DNA from: Streptomyces montanisoli
Lineage (GTDB): Bacteria; Actinomycetota; Actinomycetes; Streptomycetales; Streptomycetaceae
Direction: 5' to 3'
Length of the DNA: 50,479 nucleotides
Assembly (NCBI RefSeq): GCF_017813245.1
Contig: NZ_JAGIQL010000037.1
Coordinates: 1 to 50,479 of the forward strand
Position 1 is the first letter of the stretch, and each line of letters begins with the position of its first letter. The notes beneath the pieces are model-generated. The model was not told the DNA's origin, searched no databases, and saw nothing but the letters and a program-made list of their open reading frames with translations. Of the stretch, positions 19,626 through 27,816 are shown piece after piece. Position numbers and translations under genes: made by a program.

Positions 19626-20336
19626 TCAGTACGCGTGGTGGACCTGCCAGAAGGACCAGGCGCCACACGGGCTGCCGTAGCGGTTGTTCATGTAGTTGAG
19701 GCCCCACTTGATCTGGGTGGCCGGGTTGGTGCGCCAGTCGGCGCCTACGGACGCCATCTTGGAGCCGGGCAGCGCCTGCACCAGGCCGTACGCGCCGGAG
19801 CTCGGGTTGGTGGCGGTGTAGTTCCAGCCCGACTCGTGCGTGACGATGTTGCTGAAGCACTGGAACTGGCCCGACGGCACGATCTGCCGTGCGAGAGCCT
19901 GCGCCTGGGAGGCCGAGTAGGAACTGCGCACGGTGAAGGTGGCGGAGGTGATGGACTCCTGCTGCTTCTTCGCCTCTTCGGCGGCCTTCTTGGCTGCCGC
20001 GGCCTTCTTGGCTGCCGCGGCCTTGTCGTCGGCGGCCTGCTTCTTCGCCTTGGCGTCGTGGGCGGCCTGGACGCGTGCCGCCTCTTCGGCGGACTTCTGA
20101 GCGGCCTGGTCGGCCGCCGCGGCCTGGGCACTGGCCTGCTGCGCGAGCGACGCGGTCTGCACCTGCGCCTGCTCCCCCGTGGGGATGTCCGACAGCAGCG
20201 TTGCGTCCGAAGCGGTCGTCTCGACGTTGTCGCTCGCGTGCTGCGGGTCGCCCGAGGCAACTCCCACGACGGCGCCGACAGTGGTGACCGCGGTGGCCGA
20301 TGCCACTGCGAATCCCCGGACCGAGATCGGGCTCAC
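19626..20336 (-). CDS. secreted lytic-transglycosylase-like (SLT) protein
   Basis: 236 residues. A GTG start (VSPISVRGFAVASA) with GGAAGGA 6 bases upstream is preferred over an in-frame ATG 9 codons earlier. Residues 1-30 form a signal peptide. Residues 70-130 are a long Ala/Lys/Glu-rich segment, probably coiled coil (AAAKKAAAAKKAAEEAKKQQ). The last 80 residues are a transglycosylase-like domain: CFSNIVTHESGWNYTATNPS contains the catalytic Glu, then SSGAYGLVQALPGSKMASVG and IKWGLNYMNNRYGSPCGAW. Two cysteines may form a disulfide. It probably cleaves peptidoglycan during growth or germination. It has a long untranslated leader. Confidence 0.9.
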   Translation of the reverse strand: MSPISVRGFAVASATAVTTVGAVVGVASGDPQHASDNVETTASDATLLSDIPTGEQAQVQTASLAQQASAQAAAADQAAQKSAEEAARVQAAHDAKAKKQAADDKAAAAKKAAAAKKAAEEAKKQQESITSATFTVRSSYSASQAQALARQIVPSGQFQCFSNIVTHESGWNYTATNPSSGAYGLVQALPGSKMASVGADWRTNPATQIKWGLNYMNNRYGSPCGAWSFWQVHHAY

Positions 20337-20661
20337 ACGGTGTCCTTCCAGCATCGCCCGCACGGTGACCCCGCGGGCGCGAATCGTGCCCCTCGCACTG
20401 GCCTCCGCTTTGCTGGGTCACGGGAGGCACGGGCCCGGTGGGCAGTCCCGGGGGACTGCCGCGTGTTACGCGGGCGGCATGCGGCGCCTTGTGTTGAGTT
20501 GTGGAGAGCACCGAACCGCGTGGTGCCCGAGTGCCGCATGCGGGGCCTGACGGAAGCAAGACTCTGCCGGAAGGCGACGCCGCAGGGCAATTCCCAGTTG
20601 CGTGGGAAAGCTCACACCCCGTTTGCCCCAACGGATTTGGTGGAAATACAGCACAGCATGA
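20337..20661 (-). promoter_or_regulatory. long structured leader / promoter region of SLT gene
   Basis: About 325 bases without a typical gene. It holds a strong hairpin, GGCAGTCCC (20441-20449) with GGGACTGCC (20452-20460); a 10-bp palindrome CCGCATGCGG (20534-20543); and TTCCCA-N6-TGGGAA (20591-20608), a possible regulator site. A leftward 62-codon frame (20466-20654, MLYFHQIRWGKRG...) crosses it, but only about two thirds of its third positions are G or C, unlike real genes here. Cell-wall hydrolase genes in Streptomyces are sometimes controlled by leader RNAs, but the conserved c-di-AMP (ydaO) riboswitch cores are not visible. Confidence 0.45.
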
Positions 20662-20698
20662 CGCCGCCCGGCTAAGCTCTTCGGCTCGCCGGGCGGCG
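20662..20698. terminator. terminator of PIN-PhoH gene
   Basis: Stem CGCCGCCCGGC (20662-20672) with GCCGGGCGGCG (20688-20698), 11 bp, the loop containing a further AGC/GCT pair. It starts 16 bases after the stop codon of the leftward gene at 20714. Confidence 0.75.
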
Positions 20699-20713
20699 CG
20701 GTGCTGTCAGCGC

Positions 20714-22033
20714 TCAGATTTGTCCGTCTTCCAGCATCTCCGTCACCAACGCGGCGATCTGCGAACGCTCGGAGCGCGTCAGCGTGATGTGCGCGAAGAG
20801 CGGGTGCCCCTTCAGCTTCTCCACGACGGCCACGACGCCGTCGTAGCGACCCACCCTCAGATTGTCGCGCTGGGCGACGTCATGGGTGAGCACGACGCGC
20901 GAGCCCGACCCGATCCTCGACAGGACCGTCAGCAGGACGTTGCGCTCCAGGGACTGGGCCTCGTCGACGATGACGAACGCGTCGTGCAGCGAGCGGCCGC
21001 GGATGTGCGTGAGCGGCAGCACCTCCAGCATGCCGCGGCCGAGCACCTCCTCGATCACCTCGCGGCCCGCGAACGACGACAGCGTGTCGAACACGGCCTG
21101 CGCCCACGGGCTCATCTTCTCGGCCTCGGTGCCCGGCAGGTAGCCGAGCTCCTGCCCGCCGACCGCGTACAGGGGCCGGAAAACCATGACCTTCTTGTGC
21201 TGCCTGCGCTCCAGCACGGCCTCGAGGCCGGCGCACAGCGCGAGCGCCGACTTGCCCGTACCGGCCCTGCCACCCATCGAGACGATGCCGACGTCGGGAT
21301 CGAGCAGCAGGTCGAGGGCGATGCGCTGCTCGGCGCTGCGCCCCCGGATGCCGAACGCCTCGCGGTCGCCGCGCACCAGGCGCACGTTGCCGTCGGGCGT
21401 GACGCGGCCGAGCGCCTTGCCGCGCTCGGACTGGAGCACGAGGCCCGTGTGCACGGGGAGCTCGGCCGCCTCGGGCACGTACAGCGACTCCTCGGAGAAG
21501 AGGAGGTCGACCTGCTCGCCGGAGAGCGGCAGTTCGCTCATGCCCGTCCAGCCGGAGTCCGTGACGGCCAGTTCGGCGCGGTACTCCTCGGCGAGCAGGC
21601 CCACCGACGAGGCCTTGATGCGCAGCGGCAGGTCCTTGGAGACGACCGTGACGTCGTACCCCTCGGCCTGGAGGTTGCGCGCGACCGCGAGGATCCGGGA
21701 GTCGTTGTCCCCCAGCCTGAACCCGGCGGGCAGCACCCCCGGGTCCGAGTGGTTGAGCTCGACGCGGAGCGTGCCGCCCATGTCCCCGATCGGCAGGGGG
21801 GCGTCGAGGCGCCCGAAGCGGATGCGGAAGTCGTCGAGCAGCCGCAGCGCCTGGCGGGCGAAGTACCCGAGCTCGGGGTGGTGCCTCTTGGCCTCCAGTT
21901 CCGTGATCACCACGATCGGGAGCACGACCTCGTGCTCGTCGAAGCGGGACATGGCACCTGGGTCGGCCAGCAGGACGCTGGTGTCGAGTACGTATGTGCG
22001 CCGGTCGGAGCGGCGCTTCGTGCTGGTCACCAC
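20714..22033 (-). CDS. PIN-PhoH family ATPase
   Basis: 439 residues. The N-terminal PIN nuclease-like domain (about 12-150) has acidic motifs [42 protein letters not shown] and [13 protein letters not shown]. The C-terminal PhoH ATPase domain (about 235-439) has Walker [15 protein letters not shown], Walker [13 protein letters not shown] and [14 protein letters not shown]. Related PhoH2 proteins couple RNA unwinding to cleavage; phosphate control is not implied by the name. The start is one of two adjacent GTG codons (22033 or 22030) preceded by GAGGGGG; everything upstream in frame lacks homology. Monocistronic with its own terminator. Confidence 0.92.
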   Translation of the reverse strand: MVTSTKRRSDRRTYVLDTSVLLADPGAMSRFDEHEVVLPIVVITELEAKRHHPELGYFARQALRLLDDFRIRFGRLDAPLPIGDMGGTLRVELNHSDPGVLPAGFRLGDNDSRILAVARNLQAEGYDVTVVSKDLPLRIKASSVGLLAEEYRAELAVTDSGWTGMSELPLSGEQVDLLFSEESLYVPEAAELPVHTGLVLQSERGKALGRVTPDGNVRLVRGDREAFGIRGRSAEQRIALDLLLDPDVGIVSMGGRAGTGKSALALCAGLEAVLERRQHKKVMVFRPLYAVGGQELGYLPGTEAEKMSPWAQAVFDTLSSFAGREVIEEVLGRGMLEVLPLTHIRGRSLHDAFVIVDEAQSLERNVLLTVLSRIGSGSRVVLTHDVAQRDNLRVGRYDGVVAVVEKLKGHPLFAHITLTRSERSQIAALVTEMLEDGQI

Positions 22034-22426
22034 GGAAGGACGTACCCCCTCGGATGAGGTCGGGGATGCGACGGCGTCGCGGGCGGGTGGACCGGGCTCC
22101 TGGCCCCTGCGTGGGCCGAGCGCCGGCCCTCCACGTCGCCCGTACGTCTCACCGCACGGTCGTCCTGGTGCACAGGGCCTCCCGGGCGGCCGGCTGCCTG
22201 CCGACCGCTGAGAACGACGTCCGACGACCTGCCCGTGCGGGCCGGTCAGTGCTTTCCGGACATCGACCTGCTGGGGGTATTCCCTCTTCCGTGCGCCGCC
22301 ATGCCAAGGCGAGGGCCGTACAGTGCGTGAACGCCGGATGGCCCAGCGCCCGGGTTGCGTGTCGGGGCGGGCCGGGGCGGGGGGGGGCCGGAACCGGCCG
22401 GACGCCTTACGCCCCAAGGGGTGCGG
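22034..22426. other. intergenic region with G-quadruplex-like run
   Basis: About 390 bases between the PhoH and isoprenyl synthase genes. No credible gene. At 22364-22387 the + strand has four G-runs (GGGG, GGG, GGGG and nine Gs) separated by one or two Cs, followed by a short hairpin GGCCGG-AA-CCGGCC. The promoter of the PhoH gene should lie here but no clear -10/-35 pair is seen. Confidence 0.5.
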
Positions 22427-23188
22427 TCAGACGCCGTAGCGCCGGTGGCGGGCCGCGTGGTCGCGCAGGGCGCGCAGAAAATCGACCTTTCGGAACGCGG
22501 GCCAGAAGACGTCGCAGAAGTAGTACTCCGAATGGGCGCTCTGCCACAGCATGAAGCCGGAGAGGCGCTGCTCGCCGCTGGTGCGGATGACCAGGTCGGG
22601 GTCGGGCTGGCCGCGGGTGTAGAGGTGCGAGGAGATCATGTCGATGTCGACGATCTCGGCCAGCTCGTCGTACGAGGTGCCGCGCGCGGCGTGGTCGTGC
22701 AGGAGCGAGCGTACGGCGTCCGCGATCTCCTGCCGGCCGCCGTAGCCCACGGCGACGTTCACCAGTATCCCCTTGTTGCCGACGGTGGCCTGCTCGGCCT
22801 CCTTCAGCACGAGCTGGGTGCCGCCGGGCAGCAGGTCGAGCGTGCCCACGTGGTGGACCTGCCAGCGGCCATCGGCCGCCAGGTCGCGCACGGCGTCCTC
22901 GATGATGCCGAGCAGCGGGACGAGCTCACGCTCGGGACGGTCGAGGTTGTCGGTGGACAGCAGCCAGAGGGTGACGACCTCGACATTGGTCTCGGAGCAC
23001 CAGCCGAGCAGCTCCTGGATCTTGCTGGCGCCCGCCTTGTGGCCCTGCTCCGTGGTGCCGCCCGACGCCTTGGCCCAGCGGCGGTTCCCGTCGAGGATGA
23101 CGCCGATGTGCTTGGGTCCCTGGGAGAGGTCGAGGCGGCCCTCCACCCGGTGGGCATAGAGCCGGTACACAAGATCGCGCAGCTTCAC
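22427..23188 (-). CDS. uppS: cis-isoprenyl diphosphate synthase
   Basis: 253 residues. Condenses isopentenyl diphosphate onto an allylic diphosphate to make the polyprenyl carrier lipid for peptidoglycan. Motifs: HIGVILDGNRRWAKASGG with the catalytic Asp, TLWLLSTDNLDRPERELVPL, VNVAVGYGGRQEIADAVRSL, and DPDLVIRTSGEQRLSGFMLW followed by QSAHSEYYFCDVFWPAF. The GTG start (VKLRDLVYRLYAHRVEGRLD) is where homology begins; the frame is open further upstream by chance. Whether the product is the C55 or a shorter chain cannot be told. Divergent from the aldo/keto reductase. Confidence 0.93.
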   Translation of the reverse strand: MKLRDLVYRLYAHRVEGRLDLSQGPKHIGVILDGNRRWAKASGGTTEQGHKAGASKIQELLGWCSETNVEVVTLWLLSTDNLDRPERELVPLLGIIEDAVRDLAADGRWQVHHVGTLDLLPGGTQLVLKEAEQATVGNKGILVNVAVGYGGRQEIADAVRSLLHDHAARGTSYDELAEIVDIDMISSHLYTRGQPDPDLVIRTSGEQRLSGFMLWQSAHSEYYFCDVFWPAFRKVDFLRALRDHAARHRRYGV

Positions 23189-23379
23189 CGAGTCCACCTC
23201 ATCCGTCGCGTGTGGGGTCGTCCCGCGGGCCGCGGGGGCGCCATGGCAGGCTGGACGGCTCCGTGGCCGAGGGGCCGGGAGCTCCGGGCCGCGGCGGGGC
23301 CCCGAAGCCGTCACACTACTGCGGGGGCGGCGTGAGGGCCCAACCCGGTGTGTCACAAGTCCGTGATAAGCAAAGACGT

Positions 23380-24417
23380 GTGACTGATTCTTCCCTCTAT
23401 ATCGCGGCAGACGAGCGCTACGACTCCATGGAGTACCGCCGCTCGGGCCGCAGCGGCCTCAAACTGCCCGCCGTCTCCCTCGGCCTGTGGCACAACTTCG
23501 GCGACGACTTCGCGCTCGATCGCCAGCGCGCGCTTCTGCGCAGAGCCTTCGACCTGGGCATCACCCACTTCGACCTGGCGAACAACTACGGGCCGCCGCC
23601 CGGATCCGCCGAGCTGAACTTCGGCAAGCTGTTCGCGCAGGACTTCGCCCCTTACCGGGACGAGCTGATCATCTCGACCAAGGCGGGCTACCGCATGACG
23701 CCGGGCCCGTACGGCGAGTGGGGCTCCCGCAAGTACCTGCTGTCCTCGCTGGACGCCTCGCTGAAGCGGATGGGCCTCGACTACGTCGACATCTTCTACT
23801 CCCACCGCCCCGACCCCGACACCCCGCTGGAAGAGACGATGGGCGCCCTCGCGTCCGCCGTGCAGCACGGCAAGGCGCTGTACGTCGGCGTGTCCTCCTA
23901 CACGGCGGAGACGACGGCGAAGGCGGCGGCCATCCTCAAGGACATGGGGGTGCCCGCGCTGATCCACCAGCCCTCGTACTCGATGATCAACCGCTGGATC
24001 GAGGACGACGGCCTGCTCGACACGCTGGAGAACGCCGGCATGGGGTGCATCTCCTTCGTCCCGCTGGCGCAGGGGCTGCTGACCGGCAAGTACCTGGGCG
24101 GCATCCCGGAGGGCTCGCGCGCCACCCAGGGCAAGTCGCTCGACCCGAAGCTGCTGTCCGAGGAGGTCACCCGCAGGCTGAACGGGCTGAACGACATCGC
24201 GCGCCGCCGCGGCCAGTCGCTCGCCCAGCTGGCCCTCCAGTGGGTGCTGCGCGACCCGCGCATGACGTCGGCGCTGATCGGGGCGTCGAAGGTGGAGCAG
24301 ATCGAGCAGAACGTGGCGGCGCTCTCGGGCGCGCCGCTGACCGACGAGGAGCTGCGCGAGATCGACGGCTTCGCGGTGGACACCGAGGGCACGAACATCT
24401 GGGCGGGCCGGAACTGA
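23380..24417 (+). CDS. aldo/keto reductase (YghZ/AKR14 type)
   Basis: 345 residues, an NADPH-dependent aldehyde or ketone reductase with a TIM-barrel fold. The tetrad is visible: Asp and Tyr in THFDLANNYGPPPGSAELNF, Lys in LIISTKAGYRM and His in DIFYSHRPDPDTPLEET. The C-terminal NADPH site is SALIGASKVEQIEQNVAAL. The sequence resembles L-glyceraldehyde 3-phosphate reductases that detoxify methylglyoxal, and may also be annotated as a potassium-channel beta-subunit-like protein. The GTG start (VTDSSLYIAADERYDS) is chosen by homology; the frame is open further upstream without similarity. Confidence 0.92.
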   Translation: MTDSSLYIAADERYDSMEYRRSGRSGLKLPAVSLGLWHNFGDDFALDRQRALLRRAFDLGITHFDLANNYGPPPGSAELNFGKLFAQDFAPYRDELIISTKAGYRMTPGPYGEWGSRKYLLSSLDASLKRMGLDYVDIFYSHRPDPDTPLEETMGALASAVQHGKALYVGVSSYTAETTAKAAAILKDMGVPALIHQPSYSMINRWIEDDGLLDTLENAGMGCISFVPLAQGLLTGKYLGGIPEGSRATQGKSLDPKLLSEEVTRRLNGLNDIARRRGQSLAQLALQWVLRDPRMTSALIGASKVEQIEQNVAALSGAPLTDEELREIDGFAVDTEGTNIWAGRN

Positions 24418-24439
24418 CGGTCGGCGGCTTCGGCGCGCG

Positions 24440-24461
24440 GCGCACCCCGGCCGGGGTGCGC
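24440..24461 (+). terminator. palindromic hairpin after aldo/keto reductase
   Basis: 22-bp perfect palindrome centred on GGGGCCGG-type sequence (CGCACCCCGG then CCGGGGTGCG), 22 bases after the stop codon at 24417. Confidence 0.65.
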
Positions 24462-24507
24462 GGCGCGGCGCCGCACAGAAAAAGGCGCCGCGTCGCGCAG
24501 AAAAAAA

Positions 24508-24543
24508 CGGGCCGGTCCGTGGGGGGGAATACGGACCGGCCCG
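24508..24543 (-). terminator. intrinsic terminator with T-tract for the methyltransferase
   Basis: Perfect 13-bp stem CGGGCCGGTCCGT (24508-24520) with ACGGACCGGCCCG (24531-24543) and a 10-base loop. On the - strand it is followed by seven Ts (AAAAAAA at 24501-24507 on +). It lies 230 bases after the leftward methyltransferase gene; the rest of the 24418-24775 gap shows no gene. Confidence 0.75.
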
Positions 24544-24775
24544 AGGGGGGGGTTTCCACCATAACCCTTCGTAAGGGGTCCGTGGACCCAAGTCGCCGAA
24601 GGTTGACGCTATGGAGGCAACCGGATGCCCGCTGTGGCCTTGCGATTCCGGGCTTCTGGCGGATTCACGCGGTCCGGACCGGCCGGGTGCGGCGCGGGTG
24701 TGTCGTCACCCTCAGGAGCGACGGGCCGCCGGGCTGCCGCCTTGACCGGCGCATCGCGCGGCCTCGGCCGGCGGC

Positions 24776-25570
24776 TCACGGCTTGCGTGCCTCGATGAGG
24801 AAGCGGGTGGTCGTGGCGGTGAACGGACCGTCTCGCTCGATGGCGGCGTGCAGCTCGGCGAGGCGGTCCCGGTACCGCTCGACGGTGAAGTCCGGCACCA
24901 TCCAGATCACCTTGCGCAGGAAGTAGACGACGGCGCCGATGTCGAAGAACTCGGTGCGCAGCGCGGCGGTCCGCAGGGACACCACGTCGAGCCCGGCCGC
25001 GATCGCCTCGTCCCGCGCGGCCCCGGGGTCGCGCGCGGCCCGCACCTCGGGCGGCTGCGGCCCGAGGAAGTACTCGACCAGCTCGAACACGGACGCGGGC
25101 CCGACCTCCTGGGACAGATACGTGCCGCCCGAGCCCAGTACGCGCGCGATCTCGTCCCAGCGCGCGCGTACGGGGTGGCGGCTGACGACCAGGTCGAACG
25201 CGCCGTCGGCGAACGGCAGCGGCGCGCCGTCCACCGTGGCGACGACGGCGGCCCCGCGCGGATGGAGGCGGGCGGTCGCGCGCGCCACGTTGGGCGGCCA
25301 GGACTCGGTGGCGACGGTCAGCGTGGGCAACCGCGGGACGGAGTCCAGGACTTCGCCGCCCCCGGTCTCGATGTCGAGCGCGGCGCGGGCACGGGACATC
25401 CGCTCGGCGACGGTCCGCGCGTAGCCCCAGCCGGGACGCTCCTCGGTGGCGCGGCCGTCGAGCCAGGAGAAGTCCCATCCGTCGACCGGCACGGTGGCGG
25501 CCTCGGAGACGAGGTCGTCGAAGGAGCGGCGACGGTGGCCCTCGCGATGGGAGCGGTCGGTGTCGGACAT
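24776..25570 (-). CDS. class I SAM-dependent methyltransferase
   Basis: 264 residues from MSDTDRSHREG. The Rossmann fold is readable: DIETGGGEVLDSVPRLP stands at motif I (SAM binding, acidic DIETGGGE), VVATVDGAPLPFADGAFDLV gives motifs II and III, and VLGSGGTYLSQEVGP is the post-III strand. The acceptor is unknown; similar Streptomyces proteins are simply called methyltransferase domain proteins. The C-terminus VPDFTVERYRDRLAELHAAI with FTATTTRFLIEARKP is the last beta strand. Stands alone between the reductase and a divergent quinone oxidoreductase gene. Confidence 0.85.
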   Translation of the reverse strand: MSDTDRSHREGHRRRSFDDLVSEAATVPVDGWDFSWLDGRATEERPGWGYARTVAERMSRARAALDIETGGGEVLDSVPRLPTLTVATESWPPNVARATARLHPRGAAVVATVDGAPLPFADGAFDLVVSRHPVRARWDEIARVLGSGGTYLSQEVGPASVFELVEYFLGPQPPEVRAARDPGAARDEAIAAGLDVVSLRTAALRTEFFDIGAVVYFLRKVIWMVPDFTVERYRDRLAELHAAIERDGPFTATTTRFLIEARKP

Positions 25571-25799
25571 GGCATCGATGCTGGCAGGACGCTCGCCACG
25601 ACGCGACCGAATTGGCCCGCGGCCGCGCGGCCCCGCATGCCGCATGCCGCCTGCCGCCCGCCGCCTGCCGCCCGTGGCGCGCCCGGGCGTCGTAGGACCG
25701 AAGGCCGAGCGACGACGGGACCGCGGCCAGAGGCAGCGGGCGGGGCGGCCCGCCTAGCGTCGTGCACGGAGTCGTCACCGACGAGGAGGGACACCCGCC

Positions 25800-26789
25800 A
25801 TGCGCGCGATCGTGTTGCGGCAGTACGGCAGCCCGGAGGAGCTCAGGATCGAGGAGGTGCCTGAGCCGGTGGCAGGCCCCGGCGAGGTGGTGGTGGACGT
25901 CGCCGCCGCCGGGATCCAGTTCGTCGAGACGCAAGTGCGCAGCGGCGGCCTGCGGGGCGTTTCACCGGTCGCGCCCAAAGAGCTGCCGTGGACGCCCGGG
26001 AGGGAGGTCGCCGGAGTGGTCGCCTCGGTCGGGGAAGGGGTCGACGGGGCGCTGGTCGGGCAGCGGGTGGCCGGCCAGACCGCCGCCGGTGGCGGATACG
26101 CCGAGCGTGCGGTGCTCGCGGTCGACGCCCTGCACCGGCTGCCTCAGGCGCTGGGAAGCGCCGAGGCGGTGTCGCTGCTCGGCACGGGCCGCACGGCGGT
26201 GGCGCTGCTGGAGACGGCGGGGATCGGCAAGGGCGACACCGTCCTGGTGGAGTCGGCTGCCGGGGCGGTCGGCACGCTGGTGCTGCAGCTCGCCCGCGCG
26301 GCCGGTGCCGAGCGGCTGATCGGGCTGGCCCGAGGCGAGGAGAAGCTGAGGCTGGTACGGGAGTTCGGCGCGGACGCGGCTGTCGACTACACCGCGCCCG
26401 ACTGGCCCGACCAGGTGCGGCGGGCGGCTCCCGACGGCGTGACCGTGGTCCTGGACGCGGTCGGCGGCCGGACGGGACTCGACGCCTTCGAACTGCTGGC
26501 TCCCGGCGGGCGGTTCGTCATCTTCGGATTCTCCGGCGGGAGCATCACCCAGCTCGATCCGGCCTCGGTCGCCGAGCGCGGCATCACCGTCTCGTCGTAC
26601 TTCGGGCCACCGGCCGGCGATCGGGGCCCCGAGGTGCAGATGCGCCGGGCCCGCGAGGCGCTGACGGCGGCGGCAGAGGGCCGTCTTCGTCCGCTCGTCG
26701 GGCAGCGTTTCCCGCTGGCCGAGGCGTCCGCCGCGCACACGGCGATCAGCGCCCGGGCCACCGTCGGCAAGACGGTGCTGATCCCTTGA
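25800..26789 (+). CDS. quinone oxidoreductase-like MDR dehydrogenase
   Basis: 329 residues of the zinc-independent medium-chain dehydrogenase/reductase group (QorA-like). It begins MRAIVLRQYGSPEELRIEEV; the nucleotide site is DTVLVESAAGAVGTLVLQLA (AxxGxxG variant) and later LDAVGGRTGLDAFELLAPGG. The zinc-binding Cys/His residues of alcohol dehydrogenases are absent. It probably reduces quinones or enones with NADPH. GAGGAGGGA stands 8 bases before the ATG, and a TAGCGT -10-like box is at 25755. Upstream, 25630-25672 is a run of short GCCGC(A/C)TGCC repeats. Confidence 0.9.
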   Translation: MRAIVLRQYGSPEELRIEEVPEPVAGPGEVVVDVAAAGIQFVETQVRSGGLRGVSPVAPKELPWTPGREVAGVVASVGEGVDGALVGQRVAGQTAAGGGYAERAVLAVDALHRLPQALGSAEAVSLLGTGRTAVALLETAGIGKGDTVLVESAAGAVGTLVLQLARAAGAERLIGLARGEEKLRLVREFGADAAVDYTAPDWPDQVRRAAPDGVTVVLDAVGGRTGLDAFELLAPGGRFVIFGFSGGSITQLDPASVAERGITVSSYFGPPAGDRGPEVQMRRAREALTAAAEGRLRPLVGQRFPLAEASAAHTAISARATVGKTVLIP

Positions 26790-26805
26790 GCCAGGACGCA
26801 GGGCA

Positions 26806-27552
26806 TCACTGACCGGACGCTGCGAGCCCCCCGACGAGCAGCCCGGCCAGCGTTCCGGCGATCATGAACGGCCCGAACGGGATGGCCGCCTTCCGGCCGG
26901 CGCGCCTGAGCACCATCAGGCCGACGCCGTAGACCGCGCCGAACAGGAACCCGGCGAACGCGCCGGCGACGAGCACGGGCCAGCCGTACCAGCCGAGGGC
27001 GCAGCCGAGCGGGAGGGCGAGCTTGACGTCGCCGAAGCCGAGGCCGTTCGGGTTGACGAGGAAGAGGACGAAGTAGCAGGCGCCGAGGGCCAGTCCGCCG
27101 AGCAGCGCGGTGGGCCAGGAGCCGCCGTGCGCGGGGGCGAGCGCGGCGGCACCGAGCAGGAGGGGGGTCGCGGCGGCGAGGGGCAGGGTCAGCTGGTCGG
27201 GCAGGCGGCGTACCGCCAGATCGACGGCGGCGAGGAGCGCGGCGAACGGCGCGAGAAGCAGCCAGACGGCGAGTTCGGGGCGCGGCCCGGTGGCTGCGGC
27301 GAGCGCGCCGCAGGCGCACGCGGTGACGGCGGCGGGAGCGACAGCCCGCCGCGCCCCGGTCGGTCCGGGCGGGCAGCGCCCGCAGACCGCGCACCCGACC
27401 CAGCCCCCCGCCCCGGCCAGCGAATGCCCACCGGGGCAGGCAGCACGCCAGGACTCCCCCGTCTCGACGGACAGGCGGTAGACGGCACGCGGCAGCAGCG
27501 CCCCGGCGGCAGCGCCCCAGAGCAACGCGACGGCGATCAACGAGACGTACAC
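26806..27552 (-). CDS. type IV prepilin peptidase (A24 family)
   Basis: 248 residues, polytopic membrane aspartyl protease that removes the leader of Flp-type prepilins. Catalytic Asp111 (LLAAVDLAVRRLPDQL) and Asp175 in the GxGD-type motif GLGFGDVKLALPLG are present. A cytoplasmic N-terminal loop has C39 and C54/C57/C60 (CAVCGRC), the zinc-ribbon seen in bifunctional peptidases that also N-methylate, although it is short here. Six or more membrane helices cover the rest. It is 15 kb from the pilus operon at the right end, whose pilin and pseudopilins need this enzyme; no other candidate is visible in the window. Confidence 0.92.
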   Translation of the reverse strand: MYVSLIAVALLWGAAAGALLPRAVYRLSVETGESWRAACPGGHSLAGAGGWVGCAVCGRCPPGPTGARRAVAPAAVTACACGALAAATGPRPELAVWLLLAPFAALLAAVDLAVRRLPDQLTLPLAAATPLLLGAAALAPAHGGSWPTALLGGLALGACYFVLFLVNPNGLGFGDVKLALPLGCALGWYGWPVLVAGAFAGFLFGAVYGVGLMVLRRAGRKAAIPFGPFMIAGTLAGLLVGGLAASGQ

Positions 27553-27603
27553 GTCGCCGTCTCCGTCGGCCCGCTTCGACGCCGGCTCATGCGCCCGGCA
27601 CGC

Positions 27604-27816
27604 TCAGCGTTCGCGCCCAGCCGCGTGGCCGACGAATTCAACCCAGGCGGAGGCCGCGAAGGTCAGCCTCGGCCCGGTGGCGTTCTTGGAGTCGCGCACC
27701 AGGACCGCGTGGGTGGCTGCCGCCACCTCGACGCAGTCGTTGTCGTTGCTCCCGCTGTAACTGCTCTTGAACCATCGGGTCCCGGGGGTCTCCAGGGCAT
27801 CGCGCTCGCGGTTCAT
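27604..27816 (-). CDS. DUF397 protein
   Basis: 70 residues with the full DUF397 pattern: TRWFKSSYSGSNDNDCVEVA, then VLVRDSKNATGPRLTFAASA and WVEFV. These small actinobacterial proteins pair with an upstream XRE/DUF5753 regulator, as in the WhiJ-like systems of Streptomyces, and modulate its DNA binding; a toxin-antitoxin-like relation has been proposed. Here the ATG overlaps the stop codon of the regulator gene (ATGA). Confidence 0.92.
   Translation of the reverse strand: MNRERDALETPGTRWFKSSYSGSNDNDCVEVAAATHAVLVRDSKNATGPRLTFAASAWVEFVGHAAGRER

Noticed and set aside
20466..20654. 62-codon leftward frame in the leader of the transglycosylase-like gene
   Set aside because: Only about two thirds of third positions are G or C, against about 90 percent or more in real genes here, and there is no ribosome-binding site. 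Kept only as a remark on the leader.
20337..20661. c-di-AMP (ydaO) riboswitch upstream of the transglycosylase-like gene
   Set aside because: Expected by analogy with other Streptomyces wall hydrolases, but the conserved blocks (GGGGACCC-like and GGGGTGAAT-like) are not present; only a CCGTCAG-like piece matches.
25625..25680. Run of GCCGC(A/C)TGCC-like units upstream of the quinone oxidoreductase
   Set aside because: Short, irregular and GC-biased; probably slippage in non-coding DNA with no sign of function.
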